Positions 25,061-32,168 of a stretch of 64,000 nucleotides of DNA are shown piece after piece. Position 1 is the stretch's first letter. Every line of letters starts with the position of its first letter. The stretch lies in assembly GCF_023022985.1 (NCBI RefSeq), contig NZ_CP095461.1:310001-374000 (forward strand), read 5' to 3'. Source of the stretch: Arthrobacter gengyunqii. GTDB taxonomy: Bacteria; Actinomycetota; Actinomycetes; Actinomycetales; Micrococcaceae. Under the pieces are notes generated by a model. That model did not search any database, was not told the DNA's origin, and saw nothing but the letters and a program-made list of their open reading frames with translations. Position numbers and translations under genes: made by a program.

Positions 25061-25666
25061 CTAGGCCGAGGTTGACCCGCGGCGGGCCTTCAGCGGAATG
25101 AAGACCGCGTAGAACGCACCCCAGCAGATCCAGAACACGGTCGAGATGCGCCGTTCGGACATTCCAGGGAACCAGCGACGGCCCAGGGCGGCAATCCCGG
25201 AGACTGCCACTGTCACCAGAAGGAACCGGATCATTCGGCCGGGCACACTCCAGGCAAGAAACGTTCCGAGCGAGGTCCGCTGCAGCCCGGCTGCCCGCGC
25301 ATAGAGCTTGTACGGGACTCCGCGGGTGGGTCCCCGCAGCAAAGAAGCGGCCCCGGACTCGGCGATCTCCTGCTCCACCTCGCTGATCATGGCATCCGTG
25401 ACCGCAGGAACTTTCACCAATGCCTTACGCGAAGTGTTTGACGCTACCTTGCGGCCCCACCAGTAGGTCAGTGCCCCTCCGGCTATTGCGCCGCCGAGGG
25501 CTGAGACGGTGGTGCCTAGCGCGCGTTTCGGTCGGCGCAGCCCCACCCAAGACGTCCACACATCGGGGACCACAAAGAAGAACGTCGCTTCTGCGAAGCC
25601 CCAGACGCCGGCGATTCCGTGGTCCTGCAGGGCGGACCTGTTGGCTGATTTGCGTCGAGCGCTCAT
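25061..25666 (-). CDS. VTT/DedA-like (SNARE-associated type) membrane protein
   Basis: A 201-residue membrane protein. VWGFAEATFFFVVPDVW resembles the re-entrant glutamate/proline loop of VTT proteins. ALGGAIAGGALTYWWGR is a glycine-rich helix, and GVPYKLYARAAG followed by FLAWSVPGRMIRFLLV resembles the second re-entrant arm. DedA/VTT proteins are linked to lipid scrambling or flipping. Its divergent position beside three phospholipid-synthesis genes fits that. ATG 25666 follows TACAGT by 7 bases, so the mRNA may be leaderless. Assignment to the family is by motif impression and is moderate. Confidence 0.55.
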   Translation of the reverse strand: MSARRKSANRSALQDHGIAGVWGFAEATFFFVVPDVWTSWVGLRRPKRALGTTVSALGGAIAGGALTYWWGRKVASNTSRKALVKVPAVTDAMISEVEQEIAESGAASLLRGPTRGVPYKLYARAAGLQRTSLGTFLAWSVPGRMIRFLLVTVAVSGIAALGRRWFPGMSERRISTVFWICWGAFYAVFIPLKARRGSTSA

Positions 25667-25667
25667 G

Positions 25668-25690
25668 TTCACACTGTAATGAATAGTGAA
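25668..25690. promoter_or_regulatory. inverted repeat TTCAC-N13-GTGAA in the divergent promoter
   Basis: The arms TTCAC (25668-25672) and GTGAA (25686-25690) flank TACAGT read on the minus strand, a likely -10 for the VTT gene. The site lies between the VTT gene and the lipid operon and could control both. Confidence is limited by the short arms. Confidence 0.3.
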
Positions 25691-25789
25691 TTCGAACCAC
25701 GGGATTGATTGCGCGTTGCTGCCGGTTCCGCCGCCTGGCCCGCACTAGCCTATGAGCTACGCATAGGGCCAAATGAATGGAAACTCCAC

Positions 25790-26485
25790 GTGAGCCAAGG
25801 AACGGACAGGCGGAAAATTCCGCAGCGAAGCAGCCGGTGGGCGGCAAAATCTGCAGATATTCTTGCGGCCGCGAAACTCACCCCCAATCAGATCTCGGTC
25901 GGTTCAGTGGTGTTCGCCGCAGCGGGCGCCGCTGCGCTTATCTGGTCGGCGCATGTTGACGACGCCATAATTCGTGCTGTCCTTCTGGCCGCGGCTGCTG
26001 CCTGCATACCGCTGCGTTTGTTGTTGAACATGCTCGACGGAATGCTGGCCGTGGAAAAGGGTATGAGCTCACCGGTGGGCGATATCTACAATGAACTGCC
26101 TGATCGGATCTCCGATGTGCTGTTCCTAGGGGCAGCAGGCATCGCCACTGCCGGGCTGGTGACCGCCGACCGAGTTGATTTCGGGGTGACGCTGGGATTC
26201 GTTGCGGCGATACTCGCCGTACTCACCGCCTACATCCGCTGCCTCGGAGCAGCCCTCGGCACGGGAAACTTCTTCGACGGTCCCTTGGCCAAACCGCAAC
26301 GCATGTGGTTGCTGATGGTCGGCGTCTTGGTGGGCATCGCCGAACCCTGGCTTCCCTGGTCGGAAGGGTGGGTCCTGTTCGGCACTCTGGCGCTCATCGC
26401 TTTAGGCTCCCTGCTCACCTGTGCTCGCCGATTGCGCCGTGTCAGCGCTGCGCTGCGCGCCCGCGGCACGGCCCTGCCATCATGA
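25790..26485 (+). CDS. CDP-alcohol phosphatidyltransferase family protein (YnbA-like)
   Basis: A 231-residue membrane enzyme expected to transfer a phosphatidyl group from CDP-diacylglycerol to an alcohol acceptor. After LTPNQISVGSVVF come membrane helices and the signature NMLDGMLAVEKG followed by GDIYNELPDRISD. Relative to the canonical D1xxD2GxxAR...GxxxD3xxxD4 motif, D1 and D3 are Asn and the Arg is Val, which I recall as typical of the YnbA-type subgroup. GTG 25790 is chosen (VSQGTDRRK); a frame extension to 25709 is less likely. The stop overlaps the acyltransferase start by ATGA. Confidence 0.85.
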   Translation: MSQGTDRRKIPQRSSRWAAKSADILAAAKLTPNQISVGSVVFAAAGAAALIWSAHVDDAIIRAVLLAAAAACIPLRLLLNMLDGMLAVEKGMSSPVGDIYNELPDRISDVLFLGAAGIATAGLVTADRVDFGVTLGFVAAILAVLTAYIRCLGAALGTGNFFDGPLAKPQRMWLLMVGVLVGIAEPWLPWSEGWVLFGTLALIALGSLLTCARRLRRVSAALRARGTALPS

Positions 26486-27222
26486 ACGTCGGCAGAGCCT
26501 CCCGGCGCAGCCTCGCGAAACTTATCAGTGCCTTCGCCGGTGCGCGCGTGGTGACTGCAGCCGGAGAATCCGAACTGGATCTACCCGAGCAGGCCATCTA
26601 TTACGCGAACCATTCGAGCCATCTGGACTTCCTCACCATTTGGGCCGCACTGCCGGCAGGGCTTCAGCAACGCGCCCGCCCGGTGGCTGCCAAGGACTAC
26701 TGGGGCTCCGGGGTGCGTAAGGCTTTCGCCGAACAGATCTTCAATGCCTATTTGGTCGAACGCCACGGCTCCAGCAGCCATCGGCAGCGCACGTCGGACT
26801 CGGGGGTCAGCCCCAAGGGCCAGGTGGAGGGCATGGCTGAGGTGCTGGCCGCGGGGGATTCGCTGATTATCTTCCCTGAAGGCACTCGCGGCGACGGCGA
26901 AACGATCGCCCAGTTTCACGGCGGACTATACAAACTGGCTCGTCTCCACCCGGAGGTACCGGTGGTCCCCGTGACGCTCGCCAACCTCGGAAGGATCCTC
27001 CCCAAAGGAGAGAGGATCCCTGTGCCGCACCTGTCGACTGTCATCTTCTGCGAGCCCCTCCATCTGGCTCCCGATGAGGACAAGTCGACGTTCCTGGCCC
27101 GCGCCCGGCAGGTTCTCGTGGAAGGCCTGGCTAAGCATCAAGGCCCGCAATCTGCAGATACGGCCAGACAGGACGACGGCGGCTCGGCCCCTCGTAGCCA
27201 TCCCGGGCAGGACAACCTGTGA
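26482..27222 (+). CDS. 1-acyl-sn-glycerol-3-phosphate acyltransferase (PlsC-like)
   Basis: A 246-residue acyltransferase. The catalytic motif NHSSHLDFLTIW (NHx4D, slightly beyond residue 40) and the substrate-binding FPEGTRG near residue 133 are clear, as is the VPVVPVTLANLGRILPKGE block. It would acylate lysophosphatidic acid or a related acceptor to provide phosphatidate. ATG 26482 overlaps the upstream stop codon (ATGA), and its own stop overlaps the next GTG start (GTGA), so the three genes are translationally coupled. Confidence 0.9.
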   Translation: MNVGRASRRSLAKLISAFAGARVVTAAGESELDLPEQAIYYANHSSHLDFLTIWAALPAGLQQRARPVAAKDYWGSGVRKAFAEQIFNAYLVERHGSSSHRQRTSDSGVSPKGQVEGMAEVLAAGDSLIIFPEGTRGDGETIAQFHGGLYKLARLHPEVPVVPVTLANLGRILPKGERIPVPHLSTVIFCEPLHLAPDEDKSTFLARARQVLVEGLAKHQGPQSADTARQDDGGSAPRSHPGQDNL

Positions 27223-28211
27223 GCGACTGGGAACTGGGTTTGTTGGACTCGTCGTCCCTGAAACTCCTTGGCGGCGTCGTCGTTGTTCTAGTTGTAGCCA
27301 CCGTGATCGCATGGCTTCTGGGCCGCCGATTGGGCCCCATGAGCACCATTGTGAACCTGAAGCAGCGCATCAACGCCTGGTGGTTGATGGTCGCACTGAT
27401 AGGCGCTGTCTTGGCAGCCGGCGAGACGGTGACGATTGTGCTGTTTCTGCTGCTGTCACTTCTGGCACTGCGCGAGTTCATCACCATTTCTCCGACCGGC
27501 CGTGGAGATCACAAAGTGCTTGTGTGGCTGGTGTTCATCATTCCGGCGGTGCACTACTGGTTCCTGTGGGAGCACTGGTATGGCATGTTCAGTGTGTTCA
27601 TCCCGGTGTACGCCTTCCTCTTCCTGCCGACGCGCAATGCACTCGCCGGGCAGACCGCCGGGTTCCTGCAGCGAACCGCGGCTATTCAGTGGGCGCTGAT
27701 GGTATGCGTCTATGCCTTGAGCTACGCCCCGGCGCTCCTGCAGCTTCCGTTAGCCATGGAGGCAGGCCGGGATGCGGCCGAAGGTTCGGCGCCCGGGACC
27801 GGTGGGGCTACCGGCGCGCATCTGCTGCTGTTCCTGCTGATCGTGGTGCAGGGCTCCGATGTGCTGCAGTATGTGTGGGGCAAAACGCTCGGAAGGCACC
27901 CGATCGCGCCGAGCGTGAGTCCCAACAAGACGTGGGAAGGTTTCATCGGGGGAGTGCTTTCGGCCACCGCGCTGGGGGCTGCCCTATGGTGGATCACACC
28001 GTTCAACCCGTTGATGGCCGCGCTCCTGGCCCTCATCTCCTGTGTGATGGGTTTCGCCGGAGGGCTGGTGATGTCCGCCATCAAGCGTGACCGCGGCATC
28101 AAGGACTTCGGCTCCACCATCCCCGGTCACGGCGGCATCATGGACCGCCTCGACTCGCTCTGCTTCGCGGCACCGGTCTTCTTCCACGCCGTGCGGTTCT
28201 TCTACACCTGA
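27219..28211 (+). CDS. phosphatidate cytidylyltransferase (YnbB/CdsA-like)
   Basis: A 330-residue enzyme with about eight membrane helices, predicted to form CDP-diacylglycerol from phosphatidate and CTP. The signature is complete near the C-terminus: SAIKRDRGIKDFGSTIPGHG followed by GIMDRLDS. SPNKTWEGFIGG, also family-typical, lies about 50 residues earlier. It is longer and more divergent than the housekeeping CdsA and closest in type to E. coli YnbB. GTG 27219 overlaps the acyltransferase stop. A GC-rich terminator follows 44 bases after the stop. Confidence 0.9.
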   Translation: MSDWELGLLDSSSLKLLGGVVVVLVVATVIAWLLGRRLGPMSTIVNLKQRINAWWLMVALIGAVLAAGETVTIVLFLLLSLLALREFITISPTGRGDHKVLVWLVFIIPAVHYWFLWEHWYGMFSVFIPVYAFLFLPTRNALAGQTAGFLQRTAAIQWALMVCVYALSYAPALLQLPLAMEAGRDAAEGSAPGTGGATGAHLLLFLLIVVQGSDVLQYVWGKTLGRHPIAPSVSPNKTWEGFIGGVLSATALGAALWWITPFNPLMAALLALISCVMGFAGGLVMSAIKRDRGIKDFGSTIPGHGGIMDRLDSLCFAAPVFFHAVRFFYT

Positions 28212-28254
28212 CGGTGGGAGGCCCGGGGCGTTCAGATGCACCCTGAAAATGCAG

Positions 28255-28280
28255 AAAACCCCCGGTTTCCCGGGGGTTTT
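28255..28280. terminator. bidirectional intrinsic terminator (lipid operon / tRNA-Ser)
   Basis: AAAACCCCCGG and CCGGGGGTTTT form an 11-bp stem with loop TTTC, GAAA on the tRNA strand. T-tracts occur in both directions. It lies between the converging phosphatidate cytidylyltransferase gene and tRNA-Ser. The stem is identical to that at 48621-48646. Confidence 0.85.
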
Positions 28281-28284
28281 CATC

Positions 28285-28372
28285 TGGCGGTGACGGTGGG
28301 ATTTGAACCCACGTTGGCTTTCACCAAACAACATTTCGAGTGTTGCACCTTCGGCCGCTCGGACACGTCACC
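28285..28372 (-). tRNA. tRNA-Ser (anticodon CGA)
   Basis: On the minus strand the acceptor GGTGACG pairs with CGTCACC, discriminator G, and CCA is encoded. The anticodon stem CAACA/TGTTG encloses loop CTCGAAA, anticodon CGA. A long variable arm (TTGGTGAAAGCCAA) and GGTTCAAATCC T-loop are present. Total length 88 with CCA fits a class II serine tRNA. Confidence 0.95.
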
Positions 28373-28446
28373 ATCGCGTCAACATTACCGGGTCGGAGGC
28401 CAATGCCCCAAAACGGCCGGGTTCGCAGTCCGGGCGGTCACCGAAA

Positions 28447-28932
28447 CTAGAGGTCGACGACGTCGTTCTTGCCGATGTTGGGGGTGTCACCGGTGACGGC
28501 GCTCTTGGCAATCTTGAACATGGTGGCCACCCGGGGTTCGTCCGTGGCCCAGTATTCAGCGGTGTCAGTATCCACCTTGATCAGTGCAATCGACGGGTCC
28601 TCGCGCCCCTCGTCGAACCACGCGGCAACCGGAGACTTCCACAGCTCCTCGATCTTGCCCTCGTCCTTGGTGATGGTGGCCTTGCCGCTGATGGACAGGT
28701 AGCCCTTGGAATCATGCACCGAAACATTCACGTTCGGGTTGGCCCGGATCTCGTCCGCCTTGGGGGAGGGATCCTGGGTGAAGAACCACAGGTTGCCGTC
28801 GGAATCCGTTTCCTGCAACTGAAGCGGCCGACTGACCAACTTCCCGCTCAGGTCCTCGGTGGTCAGCTGTGCAATATCGGCGTGCTCGAGAATCTTGACG
28901 ACTGTATCCAGTCCGTCCTGGTCTGAACTCAT
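28447..28932 (-). CDS. pyridoxamine 5'-phosphate oxidase-fold general stress protein
   Basis: A 161-residue split-barrel flavin-binding protein of the general stress protein 26 type. It shows DIAQLTTEDLSGKLVSRPL, LWFFTQDPSPKADEIRANPN and VSVHDSKGYLSISGKATI in the expected order. No specific reaction can be assigned; members bind FMN, F420 or other cofactors. An AAGGAG lies 8 bases before ATG. The upstream motif GTAGGCTTACTAA is shared with the acidic-protein gene at 4200, suggesting a common regulator or sigma factor. Confidence 0.88.
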   Translation of the reverse strand: MSSDQDGLDTVVKILEHADIAQLTTEDLSGKLVSRPLQLQETDSDGNLWFFTQDPSPKADEIRANPNVNVSVHDSKGYLSISGKATITKDEGKIEELWKSPVAAWFDEGREDPSIALIKVDTDTAEYWATDEPRVATMFKIAKSAVTGDTPNIGKNDVVDL

Positions 28933-28963
28933 AACTGAACTCCTTGGGATATCGGGTTCTGAG

Positions 28964-28976
28964 TTAGTAAGCCTAC
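28964..28976 (-). promoter_or_regulatory. GTAGGCTTACTAA motif upstream of stress flavoprotein
   Basis: On the minus strand the 13-mer GTAGGCTTACTAA ends 31 bases before the ATG. It is identical to 4118-4130, where it precedes another gene in the same orientation. It could contain a -10-type element or a regulator site. Confidence 0.4.
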
Positions 28977-28994
28977 GTATGAATCCCGCAGCTG

Positions 28995-29465
28995 TCAGCC
29001 TGATCGCCGAGAGCCGAAAAAGTCAGTGAGCAACTTGGCGCACTCCGCCTCGCGGACCTCCGGGAAGACCTCCACCCAATGATTCAGCCGGCGTTCGCGG
29101 AGAATATCGAACACTGACCCGGCAGCCCCGGCCTTCTCATCCCAGGCGCCGAACACCACCTTCGGGATACGCGCCAGGACAATCGCCCCGGCACACATCG
29201 CGCACGGCTCCAGGGTGACCACCAGGGTGCACCCCTCCAACCGCCATTCCCCGACGGCGGCAGCCGCCTCGCGGATAGCCACCACTTCCGCGTGGGCGGT
29301 CGGGTCGCCCGTGGCCTCGCGTTCATTGCGGCCGGTGCCGATCACGGTTCCGTCAGGACCGACGACGACGGCGCCGATCGGCACGTCCTGCGTCGCCAGG
29401 GCGCCGCGCGCCTCCGTCAGGGCAAGATCCATCCAGGACTCGTGCTGTTCGGTGGGTGGCATCAT
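28995..29465 (-). CDS. tadA: tRNA adenosine(34) deaminase TadA
   Basis: A 156-residue zinc deaminase that converts A34 to inosine in tRNA-Arg(ACG), the tRNA encoded at 38083-38158 in this window. The zinc and catalytic motif PTAHAEVVAIREA holds the His-Ala-Glu, and TLEPCAMCAGAIVLARI holds the PCxxC. The C-terminal segment LNHWVEVF fits TadA rather than cytosine or guanine deaminases. Two adjacent ATGs (29465, 29462) are possible starts. It is divergent from upp, which begins 96 bases away. Confidence 0.92.
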   Translation of the reverse strand: MMPPTEQHESWMDLALTEARGALATQDVPIGAVVVGPDGTVIGTGRNEREATGDPTAHAEVVAIREAAAAVGEWRLEGCTLVVTLEPCAMCAGAIVLARIPKVVFGAWDEKAGAAGSVFDILRERRLNHWVEVFPEVREAECAKLLTDFFGSRRSG

Positions 29466-29560
29466 GGTCCTATCTTCCCGCAGTTGCGGCCGGGCCCGGG
29501 AAGAGGGATGGGTGCCTGCACCGCAGGGGAGACTCGGGCTGCGAGTGGTATTTTTGAAGC

Positions 29561-30196
29561 ATGCGCGTACTTGTAGTGGATCACCCCCTAGTTGCCCACA
29601 AACTCACCGTTCTCCGCGACAAGGACACCCCTTCACCGGTGTTCCGTCAGCTCACGGAAGAACTCGTCACCCTCCTGGCCTACGAAGCCACCCGCAACGT
29701 CCGCGTTGAGCCCGTTCAGATCGAGACGCCGGTCACTTCCGCCGTCGGCACCGGACTGGTTAAGCCGACTCCGCTGGTGGTGCCCATCCTGCGGGCAGGC
29801 CTCGGAATGCTGGAAGGCATGACCCGCCTGGTTCCCACGGCTGAGGTCGGCTTCCTGGGCATGGCCCGCAATGAGGAAACCCTCGAAGCGATCACGTACG
29901 CGGAGCGGCTCCCGGATGACCTCACCGGCCGTCAGGTATTCGTCCTGGACCCCATGCTGGCCACCGGCGGGACCCTGCGTGAGGCCATCAAGTTCCTGTT
30001 CAAGCGCGGAGCAGCAGACATCACGTGCATCTGCCTGCTGGCTGCCCCTGAAGGGCTTGAAGTGCTGAAGAAGGAACTGACCGACGCTAACGTGACCATC
30101 GTGCTGGCCTCGATCGATGAGCGGTTGGATGAAAAGTCCTACATCGTGCCGGGTCTGGGCGATGCCGGGGACCGGTTATACGGCGTCGTAGACTAA
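29561..30196 (+). CDS. upp: uracil phosphoribosyltransferase
   Basis: A 211-residue salvage enzyme producing UMP from uracil and PRPP. The full-length sequence is typical: [29 protein letters not shown], the PRPP-binding [15 protein letters not shown] near residue 128, and C-terminal [15 protein letters not shown]. No leader with pyrimidine-responsive structure is evident in the 95 bases upstream. A strong intrinsic terminator lies 76 bases downstream. Confidence 0.96.
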   Translation: MRVLVVDHPLVAHKLTVLRDKDTPSPVFRQLTEELVTLLAYEATRNVRVEPVQIETPVTSAVGTGLVKPTPLVVPILRAGLGMLEGMTRLVPTAEVGFLGMARNEETLEAITYAERLPDDLTGRQVFVLDPMLATGGTLREAIKFLFKRGAADITCICLLAAPEGLEVLKKELTDANVTIVLASIDERLDEKSYIVPGLGDAGDRLYGVVD

Positions 30197-30271
30197 CAAC
30201 CCGTTCGGCGGACGCCGAAACCCTGCCGGCAGAAGTGTCCACTATGCGGACATCCGCTGGAATGCTTGACT

Positions 30272-30315
30272 CGCACCCGTTTATAACCTCGCTTATGAAC
30301 GGGTGCGTTTATTTT
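30272..30315 (+). terminator. intrinsic terminator after upp
   Basis: CGCACCCGTT (30272-30281) and AACGGGTGCG (30298-30307) form a perfect 10-bp stem, followed by TTTATTTT. The 16-base loop contains TTATAA/TTATGA-like sequence that could extend the stem slightly. Confidence 0.8.
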
Positions 30316-30457
30316 GCCCAAAAAGAGCGCCTAACCAGCCACACAGCCGCAGTCCGGCACCGGCAGCGCGACGCGTATCACTTCTTCCCGCGCGCCGATT
30401 CCGTGAAGTGGGTCACATTTAGTCCCAAACCGTCCATATAGTGAGACAAGTGCCGCA

Positions 30458-30485
30458 TTGTTACTTGCGCTACACCCTTTGTTAC
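30458..30485 (+). promoter_or_regulatory. two TTGTTAC direct repeats, 21 bp apart
   Basis: TTGTTAC occurs at 30458-30464 and 30479-30485, start-to-start 21 bp, two helical turns on one face of the DNA. OmpR/PhoB-type regulators bind such direct repeats, and the next gene encodes an OmpR-type DNA-binding domain, so autoregulation is possible. AATAAT (30490-30495) could be a nearby -10 element. Confidence 0.4.
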
Positions 30486-30535
30486 ATGCAATAATCCGTA
30501 ATGTGAACATCCACACGGCAGCACCTGTCGCAGTC

Positions 30536-30562
30536 CTTCTCAACGGTTCCGCCGTTGAGAAG
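30536..30562 (+). promoter_or_regulatory. perfect hairpin in the leader of the winged-helix gene
   Basis: CTTCTCAACGG and CCGTTGAGAAG form a perfect 11-bp stem with loop TTCCG. Flanking CAGCAC (30519-30524) and GTGCTG (30565-30570) could add an outer stem. There is no T-tract after it, so an attenuator or operator is as likely as a terminator. The rest of the 516-base interval between upp and the regulator holds the upp terminator, the TTGTTAC repeats and no credible ORF. Confidence 0.55.
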
Positions 30563-30712
30563 CCGTGCTGTTGTCGAATGCACGCCTGACTGACCCACCC
30601 CCCTCTTTCAGGCACCACTCAGGCCCAACGACGGGCGAAACTGCGCCATCTCGACTTGGGCACACCCCCAGCATTCGAGCGTGATGACGGTAATTCACAT
30701 TGAGGTTGCAAC

Positions 30713-31576
30713 ATGTCAGTAGCATCAGGGTACGTACACATCTCACTGCGCAACGCGCAGAACCGGACCGGCGCAGCGCGACAGAGCGCCATGGGGGAGT
30801 TCCCCCGCCAGTACGGTGCGCAGGCGTACGCACCGCAGCAGTACGGAGCCCAGGGGTTTGGGCCGCAAGCGGCCCGCCTGCAGGCCGTTTCCTCCGCCAA
30901 CGAGGCGTCGCCCATGACGGCACCCACCGCCGTCGTTACGCCCAACGGGATTCCGGGTCCCCAGTCCGTCAGCAACGACACCGTTGCCCGCGGCTTTGTT
31001 ATTTACGTGGGCCTCGACGAGGGTACAGCCGCCGCCAACGGTACGTCGCTGACGAAACTCGCCCAAGAGGTTCGGGCCTACATCCAGACGCTGTGCCCCG
31101 GGGCTCAGAGCCACGCAGCAGTAGCCCTGGCGCCGGCCGATGCGGCCGGAACCGATATCGACGTCGTCCGCCAAGCCCTGGGTGATCCCACGGTGCATCG
31201 CCGTCCCCGTGCGGAAGCTGCCCAGCCGGTCCCGGCGCAGACCGCGACCCGTCCCTCCGGAGTCCTGATTGACCTCTCCCGCCGGGAAGTGCACCTGGAC
31301 GGCGACACGTTGAACCTCACGTTCAAGGAATTTGAGCTCTTGAACTACCTGGTCGAAAACGCCACCCGCACCGTTGGCCGTGAAGAACTGCTGGCCGGGC
31401 TGTGGCGCAATGCCGAGGAAGTACCGAACGAGCGCACCATCGATGTCCACATCCGGCGGCTCCGTTCCAAGCTGGGCCGGCTGGCCAACACGGTACGGAC
31501 GGTCCGCGGACAGGGCTACCGCTTCTATGAGCACCCCGAGGTTGTCGTCTGGGCGGCCCCTGAATACAGCATCTGA
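30713..31576 (+). CDS. orphan OmpR/PhoB-type winged-helix transcriptional regulator
   Basis: A 287-residue protein with no receiver domain. Residues 1-90 are Gln/Ala/Gly-rich with a repeated QYGAQ-type motif. Residues about 93-150 form a small alpha/beta region (GFVIYVGLDEGTAAANGTSL). The C-terminal winged helix is complete: RREVHLDGDTLNLTFKEFEL, NYLVENATRTVGREELL, RTIDVHIRRLRSKLG and TVRGQGYRFYE. It could sense a ligand through the middle region or act constitutively. GAGG precedes the ATG by 7 bases. The long upstream region carries a direct repeat and a hairpin that may be autoregulatory. Confidence 0.88.
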   Translation: MSVASGYVHISLRNAQNRTGAARQSAMGEFPRQYGAQAYAPQQYGAQGFGPQAARLQAVSSANEASPMTAPTAVVTPNGIPGPQSVSNDTVARGFVIYVGLDEGTAAANGTSLTKLAQEVRAYIQTLCPGAQSHAAVALAPADAAGTDIDVVRQALGDPTVHRRPRAEAAQPVPAQTATRPSGVLIDLSRREVHLDGDTLNLTFKEFELLNYLVENATRTVGREELLAGLWRNAEEVPNERTIDVHIRRLRSKLGRLANTVRTVRGQGYRFYEHPEVVVWAAPEYSI

Positions 31577-31634
31577 TGCTGGGGCGGTGCCGGGGCTGGA
31601 TATCCCGCCCCGGCACCGCCGATAGACTGGGCCA

Positions 31635-32159
31635 ATGAGCGGCCACCACCTGAAAAAGTTGATGCTCCTGCGGCACGCGAAGGCGGACTGGCCCCGGGAC
31701 GTCTCCGACCACGAACGCCCCCTGTCCGGCAGGGGACACCGCGATGCCCCGCTGGCCGGACGCTGGATGGTGGAACACGGCTCCATTCCGGACTTCATCC
31801 TCTGCTCTTCAGCGCTGCGGACGCGGCAAACCTGCACCTGGATCTGCGAGGAACTCGGAGACAAGGGCCCAACGCCCAAACTGGAAGACGGGCTCTACAG
31901 CGCCCCGGCCACACGGATCCTCAGCATCATCAACAACGTGCCGGAGACCGTGACCAGCCTGCTGGTCATCTCGCACCTGCCCGGCGTGCAGGATTTGGCC
32001 ATGCGGCTGGCCTCGGTTGACTCCAATGAAGACGCCGTCATGGAGATGGCGACGCGTTATCCGACGTCCGGCTTGACCGTGATGGAAACGGACAAGCCAT
32101 GGGCCGAACTCGACGGACGCGACGCCAAGGTGACGGACTTCGTGGTCCGCAGGGCATAG
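31635..32159 (+). CDS. SixA-like histidine phosphatase family protein
   Basis: A 174-residue phosphatase of the histidine-phosphatase branch. The catalytic RHAK is in KLMLLRHAKADW near residue 15, and the second histidine is in VISHLPGVQDLA near 117. HERPLSGRGHRDAPLAGRWM is the typical second loop. SixA dephosphorylates phosphohistidine on phosphotransfer proteins, but the substrate here is unknown. It follows the winged-helix gene by 58 bases on the same strand and may be cotranscribed. Confidence 0.85.
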   Translation: MSGHHLKKLMLLRHAKADWPRDVSDHERPLSGRGHRDAPLAGRWMVEHGSIPDFILCSSALRTRQTCTWICEELGDKGPTPKLEDGLYSAPATRILSIINNVPETVTSLLVISHLPGVQDLAMRLASVDSNEDAVMEMATRYPTSGLTVMETDKPWAELDGRDAKVTDFVVRRA

Positions 32160-32168
32160 CAGCCCGGA

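Noticed and set aside
29466..29560. Pyrimidine-responsive attenuator before upp
   Set aside because: The leader is only 95 bases, with no convincing terminator/antiterminator pair or PyrR-type hairpin.
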